This document shows, piece after piece, positions 35,292-46,481 of a stretch of DNA of 64,000 nucleotides. This stretch comes from Coregonus clupeaformis (Eukaryota; Chordata; Actinopteri; Salmoniformes; Salmonidae). The DNA lies in the NCBI RefSeq assembly GCF_020615455.1, contig NW_025533680.1:260001-324000 (forward strand), given 5' to 3'. The notes under the pieces were generated by a model that worked only from the letters and a program-made list of their open reading frames with translations, was not told the origin of the DNA and ran no database searches. The position numbers were made by a program, and so were the translations under genes. Position 1 is the stretch's first letter; each line of letters opens with the position of its first letter.

Positions 35292-36095
35292 GTAAGTTAC
35301 TGGTAGAATTTTTTATATTACTATTGAAGTGGAGAACAAATATGTATTTTGTGTATCTGAGTATAAACTGTAAAGCAGGAGGGGGCTTTGTGTGTTTTGT
35401 CCAATCAGTGTATATTTTAACATGTTGTTTCATAGTGGTTTATTTATTCCCCCCCAAACGTCTTGCCCTGCAAAATCAATTGAGTTCAATCTCAATAAGC
35501 TGGTTTGTGTTCATATCTGACCATTTCTGCTGTAGCGAGTATTGCCAACCAAGATATCAGTCATGGCCCTTGTTGTTACAGATACATATTATTTTATTGA
35601 TATAACACAGATACAGTTGCTCTTGTGGAAACGAGACAAATCCAATCGCCTTGATACTAAATCAAAACATCATATGTTTTGCAAAAATCGCTCTGCCAGT
35701 TGCTGGTTGCTAAAATTCTAATTGTTCACGTTATTTCAGTTTATGTGACAAAACAAGCAAGTATAGTGTAGAGAATCATTGTATCATCAAAACCGATATG
35801 AAATATATTTTCCATAAACAAAAATATTGTATTTTCAACTGGTGTACAAAACCGAAATTAAAAGACGCAAAACCGAAACTTAAGACCGGGAAGCAAAGAA
35901 ATAGCGCACATAGAACAGATCTACCGCTTCCTAGACTTGCTTTGAATGCCAGATCTTACATTTCTATAGGAATTTGGTCGGGTCACCCAAAAAGTTACAT
36001 ATTGCACCTTTAACCTTTATTTAAGGCAAGGTAGTCTGATTGAGACCAAGGTCTGTTTAAATGGAGACCTGCATGACAAGACCAAGCAAGAACAC
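35292..36095. other. NLR intron, non-coding
   Basis: AT-rich, nothing recognised apart from a general fish repeat patch (ACCTTTATTTAAGGCAAGG) near 36,010. Confidence 0.5.
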
Positions 36096-36325
36096 AATAA
36101 AAGTAATTACAGCAATTACACAATAAAAGTAATTACAGCAATTACACAATACAAGGAAATACAGCAATTACACAATAAAAGTAATTACAGCAATTACACT
36201 ACAAGTAATTACAGCAATTACACAAAAGTAATTACAGCAATTACACAATACAAGGAAATACAGCAATTACACAAAAGTAATTACAGCAATTACACAATAA
36301 AATGAATTACAGCAATCACACAATA
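36096..36325. repeat. imperfect tandem repeat of AATTACAGC units
   Basis: Copies of about 14-28 bp made of AATTACAGCAATTACACAAT and AAAAGTAATTACAGC. Confidence 0.85.
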
Positions 36326-36385
36326 CAAGTTAGAGAGACAGATGCTACAATCAAGGCAGGAGGAAACACAAAAAGAAAAATACAA

Positions 36386-36512
36386 AAAACCCCATGATAA
36401 AAAACCCCATGATAAAAAACCCCATGATAAAAAAACCCATGATAAAAAACCCCATGATAAAAAAACCCCATGATAAAAAAACCCCATGATAAAAAAACAC
36501 CATGATAAAAAA
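36386..36512. repeat. 14-16-bp tandem repeat
   Basis: Eight or so copies of ATAAAAAACCCCATG with varying A-run length. Confidence 0.9.
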
Positions 36513-36556
36513 CAACCACATTCCTCAGTGAAGAGGTCCTCTACTAACAATCTGAA

Positions 36557-36885
36557 TGTCACGCTCAATCGTATTGAATAGACCAAGGCGCAGCGTGATG
36601 AATGATAATAGACCACAATAAACAAAACAAGAAACGACTCGTGAAGTCCACGGTAACAATGACCAACACGGAACAAGAACCCACAAACACAAAGGGAAAA
36701 CAGACAGTTTAAATATGGCTCCCAATCAGAGACAACCAACGACAGCTGACACTCGTTGCCTCTGATTGGGAGTCACTCTAACCAACCTAGAAATAAACAC
36801 AACAGAACTCCCAACATAGAAATAAACACAACAGAATGAACACACCCTGGCTCAACATATAGAGTCCCAGAGCCAGGGTGTGACA
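36557..36885. mobile_element. MITE of the TGTCACG...CGTGACA family, copy 1
   Basis: Begins TGTCACGCTCAATC and ends AGCCAGGGTGTGACA. It shares the internal ACCAAGGCGCAGCGTGAT and CACCCTGGCTCAACA with the copy at 39.45 kb. Non-coding. Confidence 0.75.
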
Positions 36886-36984
36886 CTGAATTGACCGAAA
36901 GTCACCCATGCATCAAACTGTACGGTATTTTGAAGATTGTTCCATAAGTGAGGTGCAAAGAAATGAAAAGCTGTTTTACCCAAA

Positions 36985-38427
36985 TCTGTAGTGACAGAAG
37001 GAAGGAGTTATCCATCTAAATCTGTAGTGACAGAAGGAAGGAGTTCTCCATCTAAATCTGTAGTGACAGAAGGAAGGAGTTCTCCATCTAAATCTGTAGT
37101 GACAGAAGGAAGGAGTTATCCATCTAAATCTGTAGTGACAGAAGGAAGGAGTTATCAATCTAAATCTGTAGTGACAGAAGGAAGGAGTTCTCCATCTAAA
37201 TCTGTAGTGACAGAAGGAAGGAGTTCTCCATCTAAATCTGTAGTGACAGAAGGAAGGAGTTCTCCATCTAAATCTGTAGTGACAGAAGGAAGGAGTTATC
37301 CATCTAAATCTGTAGTGACAGAAGGAAGGAGTTCTCCATCTAAATCTGTAGTGACAGAAGGAAGGAGTTCTCCATCTAAATATGTAGTGACAGAAGGAAG
37401 GAGTTCACCATCTAAATCTGTAGTGACAGAAGGAAGGAGTTATCCATCTAAATCTGTAGTGACAGAAGGAAGGAGTTATCCATCTAAATCTGTAGTGACA
37501 GAAGGAAGGAGTTATCCATCTAAATCTGTAGTGACAGAAGGAAGGAGTTCTCCATCTAAATCTGTAGTGACAGAAGGAAGGAGTTCTCCATCTAAATCTG
37601 TAGTGACAGAAGGAAGGAGTTCTCCATCTAAATCTGTAGTGACAGAAGGAAGGAGTTCTCCATCTAAATCTGTAGTGACAGAAGGAAGGAGTTCTCCATC
37701 TAAATCTGTAGTGACAGAAGGAAGGAGTTCTCCATCTAAATCTGTAGTGACAGAAGGAAGGAGTTCTCCATCTAAATCTGTAGTGACAGAAGGAAGGAGT
37801 TATCCATCTAAATCTGTAGTGACAGAAGGAAGGAGTTCTCCATCTAAATCTGTAGTGACAGAAGGAAGGAGTTCTCCATCTAAATCTGTAGTGACAGAAG
37901 GAAGGAGTTCTCCATCTAAATCTGTAGTGACAGAAGGAAGGAGTTCTCCATCTAAATCTGTAGTGACAGAAGGAAGGAGTTCTCCATCTAAATCTGTAGT
38001 GACAGAAGGAAGGAGTTCTCCATCTAAATCTGTAGTGACAGAAGGAAGGAGTTATCCATCTAAATCTGTAGTGACAGAAGGAAGGAGTTATCCATCTAAA
38101 TCTGTAGTGACAGAAGGAAGGAGTTATCCATCTAAATCTGTAGTGACAGAAGGAAGGAGTTCTCCATCTAAATCTGTAGTGACAGAAGGAAGGAGTTCTC
38201 CATCTAAATCTGTAGTGACAGAAGGAAGGAGTTTTCCATCTAAATCTGTAGTGACAGAAGGAAGGAGTTCTCCATCTAAATCTGTAGTGACAGAAGGAAG
38301 GAGTTATCCATCTAAATCTGTAGTGACAGAAGGAAGGAGTTCTCCATCTAAATCTGTAGTGACAGAAGGAAGGAGTTCTCCATCTAAATCTGTAGTGACA
38401 GAAGGAAGGAGTTATCCATCTAAATTG
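36985..38427. repeat. 36-bp minisatellite, about 40 copies
   Basis: Unit TCTGTAGTGACAGAAGGAAG followed by GAGTTCTCCATCTAAA. One site alternates between TCT and TAT among copies in a non-regular pattern. Both strands stay open for more than 350 codons only because 36 is divisible by three. It lies in an NLR intron and has no coding evidence. Confidence 0.95.
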
Positions 38428-38539
38428 TACATTACAGGTTTTTTTTGTATTCTGGTTAGCCATATACTATATTGTTAAAATTCCATAGGTGTTATATTTA
38501 ACATTTTAGCAGACGCTCTTATGCAGAGCAACATAGGGC

Positions 38540-38679
38540 AATTGATTGGGAACCACACCGGCCAACATAGATCTACACATTCTAGATCTAAACATAGAAA
38601 ATGCAACATAGAAAATACTACACAGAAAATACACACCCTGACTCAACAAATACGAGTCCCCAGAGTCAGGGCGTGACAC
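38540..38679. mobile_element. 3' fragment of the TGTCACG MITE family
   Basis: Contains GGCCAACATAGATCTACACA and ends CAGAGTCAGGGCGTGACA, matching the right part of the copy at 39.45 kb. Just before it, TTTTAGCAGACGCTCTTATG is the conserved tail of fish SINE/LINE repeats. Confidence 0.65.
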
Positions 38680-38837
38680 ATGCTTATTTCTCTGCCTTCA
38701 AGTTGACTATTTTTCAAAAATGGAATCTATGGCATTATTGAGGATGCTTAAGAGAGAAGCTTATACTATACTAAATAAAACAAATGATTTGAACAGTGCA
38801 GAAAGTGTGGTTTCGCAAAACTATTTTCTAAATAGTG

Positions 38838-38925
38838 TCTCTTCAACGGGATTCGAACTCATACCCGAACATCCTGGAATGTTCCATAGTTCCCTACTCT
38901 ACCTGCTAAGACACCAGTCAGGTGA
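38838..38925 (-). other. tRNA-derived sequence (SINE-like)
   Basis: Minus strand has a B box inside GGTATGAGTTCGAATCCCG and an A-box-like GTCTTAGCAGGTAGAG about 40 nt upstream. It does not fold into a clean cloverleaf, so a tRNA pseudogene or SINE head is more likely than a tRNA gene. Confidence 0.35.
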
Positions 38926-39453
38926 AATTACTTGTACAAAATCCTAACTAAATGTATAAGTATGATATCCCGTAGTGGTCGGTGTTTGAAAGCAGCTTAA
39001 TCGAAGAAAGCATCGGAACCACGGTGAAATCAGTGGGATCTCGCATTTTGCAACACACGGTTTGAAAAAGCATGTGATTAAACAAAGCTTCGGACATCAT
39101 TGATGACGTACTTCTGATAAAGTGATACACTTATCGGCACACTGAAATCGAAGTTAGCTGCTTAGCGATTTCAACGCATGCCTTGGAGCTTCAGTATGAA
39201 ACGTAACATCACTAGATCACTGAGGAGAGAATTGAGAACCACTGACTTAGTCAACCGTTCTTAATTGACACAAGGCCATACGTGAGTCGTTCACAAGACA
39301 CCGTCACTGGCCATAGTCCTACATAACTGTGTGTATTAACAGTCATTGCATAACACAACACATTAGATAAACGTCAATGGCACTCACTCACTGTTACACA
39401 AAAAGAGCTATGAACAATCCACTCCGCAAAATATTCTAATGAGCCACTGCCCC
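38926..39453. other. NLR intron, non-coding
   Basis: Nothing recognised. Confidence 0.4.
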
Positions 39454-39797
39454 TGTCACGATCGTTGACTGAAGACACGGACCAAGGCGCAGCGTGATAA
39501 GCGTACATACTTTTATTTAACGTACTTAACGACAAAAACAACAAACAAACGATACGTAAAGTCCTGAGGTTATAACACAACAAACCTTTACGGATCAAGA
39601 TCCCACAAAGACTAGTGCAAAACAGGCTGCCTAAGAATGGTCCCCAATCAGAGACAACGAGCTACAGCTGCCTCTGATTGGGAACCACCCTGGCCAACAT
39701 AGATCAAACGATCTAGAACAAAAACATAGAAAAACTAAACATAGCAAATCCACACCCTGGCTCAACATTTAAGAGTCCCCAGAGCCAGGGCGTGACA
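39454..39797. mobile_element. MITE of the TGTCACG...CGTGACA family, copy 2
   Basis: Full-length: starts TGTCACGATCGTTGACTG, ends AGAGCCAGGGCGTGACA; 344 bp, no coding. The 7-bp ends are perfect inverted repeats. Confidence 0.8.
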
Positions 39798-39829
39798 GCC
39801 CCTACATTTTAATTATCACTAAAACGCAA

Positions 39830-39958
39830 ATAACCCTTTTTGTGAACTGCAAAGAACCATTGAATGCCTTGAAGGGTTCTTTGAGTCATTATGGTTCCAC
39901 ATAGAACCATCACCCTTCCCAAAGAACCCTTGCGGAACCCTCTTTTCTTAGTGTGTAC
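39830..39958. mobile_element. MITE fragment (ACACTAAGAAAAGAGGGTTC family)
   Basis: Minus-strand reading begins ACACTAAGAAAAGAGGGTTC and continues with GGTTCTATGTGGAACC and AAAGAACCCTTC. It is the half-element typical of a small fish DNA transposon family. Confidence 0.6.
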
Positions 39959-39974
39959 ATTCTATACTTTTGAA

Positions 39975-40684
39975 GATTTCTACAACCTTCTGAGTTCATA
40001 TAGTTTAGTAATACCACTGTGGACATGTTTCTACAACCTTCTGAGTTCATATAGTTTAGTAATACCACTGTGGACATGTTTCTACAACCTTCTGAGTTCA
40101 TATAGTTTAGTAATACCACTGTGGACATGTTTCTACAACCTTCTGAGTTCATATAGTTTAGTAATACCACTGTGGACATGTTTCTACAACCTTCTGAGTT
40201 CATATAGTTTAGTAATACCACTGTGGACATGTTTCCACAACCTTCTGAGTTCATATAGTTTAGTAATACCACTGTGGACATGTTTCTACAACCTTCTGAG
40301 TTCATATAGTTTAGTAATACCACTGTGGACATGTTTCTACAACCTGAGTTCATATAGTTTAGTAATACCACTGTGGACATGTTTCTACAACCTTCTGAGT
40401 TCATATAGTTTAGTAATACCACTGTGGACATGTTTCTACAACCTGAGTTCATATAGTTTAGTAATACCACTGTGGACATGTTTCTACAACCTTCTGAGTT
40501 CATATAGTTTAGTAATACCACTGTGGACATGTTTCTACAACCTTCTGAGTTCATATAGTTTAGTAATACCACTGTGGACATGTTTCTACAACCTGAGTTC
40601 ATATAGTTTAGTAATACCACTGTGGACATGTTTCTACAACCTTCTGAGTTCATATAGTTTAGTAATACCACTGTGGACATGTTA
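39975..40684. repeat. 51-bp minisatellite, about 14 copies
   Basis: Unit TGTTTCTACAACCTTCTGAG then TTCATATAGTTTAGTAATAC and CACTGTGGACA. Three copies lack TTC (48 bp). It ends immediately before an NLR exon relic. Confidence 0.95.
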
Positions 40685-40694
40685 TCCATTCCAG

Positions 40695-40757
40695 AGGCTA
40701 CTACCACACTCAGAGAGCAGAGTATACTGTTCCCAGCTGTCTGTCTATGAACAGTAT
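40695..40757 (+). pseudogene. truncated NLR Ser-rich exon relic
   Basis: After acceptor-like TTATCCATTCCAG, the phase-2 frame reads RGYYHTQRAEYTVPSCLSMN, with the PSCxSM core of exons 2-4. It then runs into a 67-bp block that is repeated before the RING exon, and no donor is present. It is a decayed or truncated member of the same exon series. Confidence 0.6.
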
Positions 40758-40885
40758 TAACATCTACAATCTCTCTCTCCTTTATCTCTGTAGTGGATGA
40801 TCTACTCTGTTAAAGGATCAGTATTAACATCTACAATCTCTCTCTCCTTTATCTCTGTAGTGGATGGTCTACTCTGCCAGAGGAT
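40752..40885 (+). repeat. 67-bp tandem duplication over the RING exon acceptor
   Basis: CAGTATTAACATCTACAATC to GAGGATCAG or AAAGGATCAG occurs twice (40752-40818, 40819-40885). Each copy holds a polypyrimidine tract, ATCTCTGTAG and the first 25 bases of the RING exon, giving two alternative acceptors. The upstream one reads GATGATCTACTCTGTTAAAG. Confidence 0.9.
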
Positions 40886-41114
40886 CAGTCCAGGTGTGCA
40901 GTGTGTCAGCAGGTGCTGAGGGATCCAGTCTCTATCACCTGTGGACACAGGTTCTGCAGACAGTGCATCACCAGATACTGGGAGAAACCTGCTCCTTCAG
41001 GAGACTATGACTGTCCTCAGTGTAGAAAGAGATCCAGAACACGTCCTGTACTACAGCAGCTGAGTCAACCCAATAAAACAAGAGGCTCTGAAAACAGGAA
41101 GACCACTTGCACAC
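40861..41114 (+). CDS. NLR gene exon 5: RING finger
   Basis: A 254-bp exon (acceptor CTCTGTAG, donor CACAC|GTGGGC), phase 2 in, phase 1 out. It reads GWSTLPEDQSRCAVCQQVLR, then a C3HC4 RING: CAVC (about residues 12-15), CGH, FCRQC, and DCPQC. The eight metal ligands are all present. RING fingers recruit E2 ubiquitin ligase partners. Downstream RPVLQQLSQPNKTRGSENRK is a linker to FISNA. The phase match to the next exon (CTG GAT GAC) supports the donor. Confidence 0.85.
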
Positions 41115-41261
41115 GTGGGCCAAGTCAATACCTTAATATGATTTACAGTAGTTAACTACAATATTATGAGATAATAGAAGTTACTGTAGTTGTGGAAGGC
41201 CCACTTTTCATCCTGTCAATGAATGTTTCTGATACACATCATTTTCCCTCTTCCCTTGTAG

Positions 41262-43062
41262 TGGATGACAGCCTGCAGAGAGCTATAGTAAACCATAAAG
41301 ACAGTCTGAAAAGGAGGTATGAATGTGTGATAGAAGGCATTTAAAAAGCAGGGAATCAAACTCCCCTCAACAGGATTTACACAGAGCTCCACATCACAGA
41401 GGGAGAGAGTGAAGGGGTTAACAATGAACATGAGGTGTGGCAGCTAGAGACAGCATCCAGGACACCAACCTCACATGACACAGCAATCCACTGCAATGAC
41501 ATCTTTAAACCCTTACCTGGCCAAGAGAGAAGCATCAGAACTGTGCTGACGAAGGGCATCGCTGGCATCGGAAAAACAGTCTCTGTGCAGAAGTTCATCC
41601 TAGACTGGGCTGAAGAGAAGGCGAACCAAGATGTGGATATCATATTTGTGCTTCCTTTCCGGGAGCTGAACTTAATTAAAGATCTCCAGTACAGTCTTCT
41701 CAGACTTTTAAATGGCTTCCACACAGAACTAGACATAGGCAATGCAAAGAAACTCACTGCCTGTAAAGCTATGTTCATCTTTGATGGTTTGGATGAAAGC
41801 AGACTTCCATTGGATTTCCAGCACAATGAAAAGGTGTCTGATGTCACCCAGACATCGTCTGTCGATGTTCTGCTGACAAACCTCATCAAGGGGAATCTGC
41901 TTCCCTCTGCTCTCCTATGGATAACCTCCCGACCAGCAGCAACCAATCAGATCCCCCCTAAATGTGTTGACCAGGTGACAGAGGTACGAGGGTTCAATGA
42001 CCCACAGAAGGAGGAGTATTTCAGGAAGAGATTCAGTGATGAGGACCTGGCCAGCAGAATCATCTCACACATAAAGACATCAAGGAGCCTCCACATCATG
42101 TGCCACATGCCAGTGTTCTGTTGGATTTCTGCAATAGTCCTTGAACACATGTTGAGTACAGACAAGAGGAGAGAGATGCCCACGACTCTGACTGAGATGT
42201 CAATACACTTCCTGCTCATTCAGACCAGCCTGAAGAACCAGAAATATCATGGAAGAGATGAGATGGATCAACAGGAGCTCATGGAGTCAGATAAGGAAAT
42301 TCTTCTGAAGCTGGGGAAGCTGGCGTTTGAAAATCTGGAGAAGGGTAATCTCATGTTCTATGAAGAAGACCTGAAAGAGTGTGGCATTGATGTCAAAGAA
42401 GCCTCAGTGTACTCAGGAGTGTGCACACAAATCTTTAAAGAAGAGTCTGTGTTCTTTCAGAGAGTGGTGTACTGCTTTGTTCATCTGAGCATTCAGGAGT
42501 TTCTCTCAGCTGTCTACATGTACCATTGTTACACAACCAAGAACATGGATGCACTGAAGCCCTTCCTCAAGAGAAAGTCTAGAGCTGCATCTGAAGAGCT
42601 AACCTTGCATGAGCTGCTGAAGAGTACCGTGGATAAAGCCTTGGAGAGCAAGAACGGACACCTGGACCTCTTTGTCCGCTTCCTTCATGGCATGTCACTG
42701 GAGTCCAATCAGAAACTCCTACGAGGTCTGGTGACACAGACAGAAAGCAGTCCAGACAGCGTCCAGAAAACAATCCGATCCCTTAAGGTGATGCAGAGGA
42801 AGAACATCTCCCCTGAGAGGTGCATCAATCTCTTCCACTGTCTGATAGAGATGAAAGACCATTCAGTACAGGAGGAAATCCAAGCGTACTTGAGGTCAGA
42901 GAAGAGAACCAAAAACCTCACACTTTCTCAGTGTTCAGCACTGGCCTACATGCTACAGATATCAGAGGAGGTTCTGGATGTGTTTGACCCGAAGGTATAC
43001 AAGACATCAGAGGAGGGTCGTAGGAGACTGCTCCCAGCTGTGAGAGGCTGCAGGAAAGCTCT
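41262..43062 (+). pseudogene. NLR gene exon 6: FISNA-NACHT, with in-frame TAA
   Basis: An 1801-bp exon (acceptor CCCTTGTAG, donor AAAGCTCT|GTAAGT). FISNA begins DDSLQRAIVNHKDSLKRRYE and is interrupted by TAA at 41342-41344 (between CVIEGI and KAGNQTPLN). From 41,435 the frame is open to the donor. NACHT motifs: P-loop GIAGIGKT (41555-41578), Walker B MFIFDGLDES (about 41,771-41,800), sensor LLWITSRPAA, and the helical domain with VVYCFVHLSIQEFLSAVYMY. NACHT NTPases drive oligomerisation of cytosolic immune sensors. Nothing but the TAA looks degenerate, so it is a recent mutation, an allele or a sequence error. Confidence 0.88.
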
Positions 43063-43395
43063 GTAAGTATTCATGGAAATATCCCACACCAAAATACATT
43101 GTAGTTACAGCAGCATTTCTATTGGCTGACTGGCTCTGTAAGTACTCATGTGACTATCCCTCAGACCAAACTTTACTGTATGTAAGAACAACAATATTTT
43201 CATTGGCTGACTAAACTTTCTATCAGCTGAAAAGTCTTAAACAAACTGTAATACAAACGGATGAGAAAAGTTGTAGCATTAAGACATCTATACACAGTGT
43301 TCACATTATTAGTGCAGAGGTAACAGTGTAAGCAGGGAAGCTAAATGTAACATTTTAAAACAACCTGTCCCTCATGGTATTTACTCTGTCGACAG

Positions 43396-43569
43396 ACTCA
43401 CTGGCTGTAAACTCACAGACACATCATGTGAAGTGTTGGCCTCAGCTCTCAGTTCAAACCCCTCAAACCTGAGAGAGCTGGATCTGAGTAACAATGAACT
43501 GAAGGATTCAGGAGTGAAGCTGCTCTCTGCTGTCCTGGGGAATCCCCACTGTAAACTGGAGACTCTGAG
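43396..43569 (+). CDS. NLR gene exon 7: leucine-rich repeats
   Basis: A 174-bp exon with phase 2 at both ends, the usual size of an LRR exon in NLR genes. It reads LTGCKLTDTSCEVLASALSS and NLRELDLSNNELKDSGVKLL: two ribonuclease-inhibitor-type repeats. LRRs sense ligand or hold the NACHT inactive. Confidence 0.9.
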
Positions 43570-43810
43570 GTCAGTATTCCTGTAGTTGGTCAACAAGTGA
43601 TAACTGTTCACCAGATCCACATGTGTTTACCAGGCACACTTAGTCCACACCATATGTGTTTGGACAGTGAAGCTTACAGTTTTACATTTGGTGCTATGCT
43701 CCAGCATTTTGGATTTGAAATATAATGTTTCATATTAGGCAACAGTACATAATGTCACTTTTTATTTGAGGGTATTCATACATAACTGTTTTACTGTTTA
43801 GAAATGAAAG

Positions 43811-44541
43811 CACTTAATGTATCTAGTTCTCCCATTTGAAAAAGTAATAAGTATTTGGACAAATTAATTTAGTCCAAAGTTTAGTATTTGGTCCCATATT
43901 CCTTACCTGCAGTGATTACATCAAGCTTGTGATTCTACAAACTTGTTGAATGCATTTGCAGTTTGTCTTGGTTGTGTTTTAGATGATGTTTTTCCTAATA
44001 GAAACTGAATGGTGAATAATGTCCTGTCATTTTGGAGTCACTTCACTTGTATTGTCAGTAAGAATAGAAGATGTTTCTGAACACTTCTACATTCATGTAG
44101 ATGCTACTATGATTATGAATAATCATGAATGAATCGTGAATGATGATGAATGAGAAAGTTACAGAGGAACAAGGATCATACCCCCTCTGTTATTGGTAAT
44201 GGTGAGAGGTTAGCATGTTTTGTTGTAGCCTCTGTAACTTTCTCACTCATTATTATTCATGATTCATTCATGATTTGTCTTAATCATGGAATCATCAGGA
44301 TTCAGTTAGTAGTGTTTAGAAACATGTTATCTACTCACTTAGACAGAAAATTACTCCAGTCATCATCCACCATTCAGTTACTATCGGGCAAAACATAACC
44401 CAAAACACAACCAAAACAAACTGCAAATGCAACCAACCAGTTTGGGACCAAATACTAAACTTTTGACTACTTTAATACACTATAAGTGAATTGGTCAGAA
44501 TACTTTTGACTTCTTCAAATGGGGGACTAGATACATAAAGT
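43811..44541. mobile_element. palindromic MITE in the LRR intron
   Basis: Two arms of about 350 bp are imperfect reverse complements. Left: CACTTAATGTATCTAGTTCT, ... TTTAGTATTTGGTCCCA, ... GAGAAAGTTACAGAGG. Right, reversed: CTTTATGTATCTAGTCCCCC with the same inner motifs. The loop is about 25 bp near 44,190. Transcribed as intron it could form a long hairpin. Confidence 0.75.
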
Positions 44542-44809
44542 CAATCTAAATCTGATACCTCTCTGTCTGTCTTTTGACTGATACTGCTTTTTAAACTGCT
44601 CTGGTCAGTCTACTCAAATATTTGTACAATACATTTTTCTATCTACAAGCAATAATTGGATAATTTCAAATAATTATACATTAATTTATGAATAGATATG
44701 TCAGGTTTCAGGACACTGATATATCTGAATATGTTGAAAAAATATATTGCCACTATTTTCACCACCAAAGAATATCAGTGTGGTTTTAATATGATTTGAC
44801 TCTTTGCAG

Positions 44810-44983
44810 GCTGTCAGGCTGTCTAGTCACAGAGGAAGGCTGTGCTTCTCTGCTCTCAGCTCTGAGGTCAAACCCCTCACACCTGAGAGAGCTGGACCTG
44901 AGCTACAATCACCCAGGAGACTCAGGAGTCAGACTGCTCTCTGCTGGACTGGAGGATCCACACTGCAGACTGGAGAAACTCAA
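44810..44983 (+). CDS. NLR gene exon 8: leucine-rich repeats
   Basis: A 174-bp exon (acceptor CTCTTTGCAG, donor CTCAA|GTATGT), phase 2 both sides. Reads LSGCLVTEEGCASLLSALRS and HLRELDLSYNHPGDSGVRLL. It is intact and matches exon 7 in layout. Only two LRR exons are seen; many relatives have more. Confidence 0.9.
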
Positions 44984-45090
44984 GTATGTAGAGGGTTTAT
45001 GTCAATGTTCATATCAGACATGTTGGAGTTATCAGGCTAGTTAAGACAAACATTCTGACCACCACTTGGACTAAGTTATATAAAGACTGT

Positions 45091-45145
<55 letters not shown>

Positions 45146-45856
45146 TAGTGTGGATACACGCACACACACTGGACACACACACTGGGCCCACACACACACA
45201 CCCAACACACACACAGACACGTACACTGGACAGATTAACTGGACACACACAAACACAAAGACTGGACACACTCACACAAACACACGCTGGACACACACAC
45301 ACACGCTGGACACACACACACACTACACACACACACAAACACACACACACACACACACACATAGACACGTACACTGGACACACACACACACACACACACA
45401 CTGGACACACACACACACACAAACACACACACTGGACACACACACGCACACACACACACACACTGGAAACACACAGACACACTGAACACACACACACACT
45501 GGACACACACACAGAGAAACTTACCCTGGACACAAACACACACACAGGACACAAACACACACAATAGACACACAAACACACACAATAGACACACTAGATA
45601 TACACAAACACATTGGACACACACACTAGACACACACACACACTAGACACACACACACGCACACACTAGAAACACACACACACACTAGACACACACACTG
45701 GACACACACACACACTGGACACACACACACACTGGACAGACACACACACTGGACACACACACACACACACTCGACACACAGACACACAAGTTACACACAC
45801 TGGACACACACACTGGACAAGCATTCTTACCACCGCTTGGACAAAGTTATATAATG

Positions 45857-45946
<90 letters not shown>

Positions 45947-45998
45947 TGTGTGTGAGTTCAGGTGTATCACTCAATGACTGTCTGTTCTTCTGCTTACC
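45091..45998. repeat. TG run, CTGGACACAC satellite and second TG run
   Basis: A (TG)n run (45,091-45,143), then a degenerate CA satellite with interspersed CTGGACACAC, then a long (TG)n run (about 45,858-45,945). It lies in the intron before exon 9. Confidence 0.93.
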
Positions 45999-46005
45999 GC
46001 TACAG

Positions 46006-46052
46006 TGTGGAACATGGTGGAGAGTACACAATGAAACCTGGACTTAGAAAAT
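46006..46052 (+). CDS. NLR gene exon 9: 47-bp linker exon
   Basis: Small exon (acceptor CCGCTACAG, donor AAAAT|GTGAGT). Joined in phase it gives NVEHGGEYTMKPGLRKY, the standard linker between LRR and B30.2 in fish NLRC3-like proteins. Confidence 0.8.
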
Positions 46053-46481
46053 GTGAGTGTTGACTGCTGTGAAGAATATGACTAAGAATAAGTCTTAATT
46101 CAAGTGAAGTCAAAGTCAAAGACCACCATCATTACTTACTTGGTCATATTAAATATCAGCTGTAGTTCTACAGAAGCACAAATCAGGGACACCAAAGTTT
46201 ACAAAGAGTTGCTTTGACAATGTGTGTGTCTGTGTGTGGCGTGTTCGTGTGACTTTAGAAATGTGTGTGTTCAGGGTGTGTGTGTGTGTAATTAATGTGA
46301 ATAAGTGTGTTTTATATTACCATACAGTATAACATATGATCATTGAACAAATCTCAAGTTACCTTAACTTCTCCTTTTGATACCTAGAAACATCTACATT
46401 AAATGAATTAGTGAAAAGTGAGTTAACATTCTAATGTGAATGATGATGATTTCTAATATTGTGTCTGGTTTCATCCATCAG
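46053..46481. other. NLR last intron
   Basis: Short GT-rich patches; no coding. Confidence 0.5.

Noticed and set aside
36991..38478. A 495-codon plus-strand frame and a 352-codon antisense frame of repeated residues
   Set aside because: Both arise from a 36-bp tandem array, divisible by three, with no stop in the unit. Two long antiparallel frames over the same satellite and no splice context argue against a gene.
39891..40760. A 289-codon frame and its 265-codon antisense partner
   Set aside because: Product of a 51-bp minisatellite without stops; copies with 3-bp deletions keep frame by chance.
41377..41946. A 189-codon minus-strand frame
   Set aside because: Shadow of the NACHT exon; no domain, and the plus strand has clear NTPase motifs.
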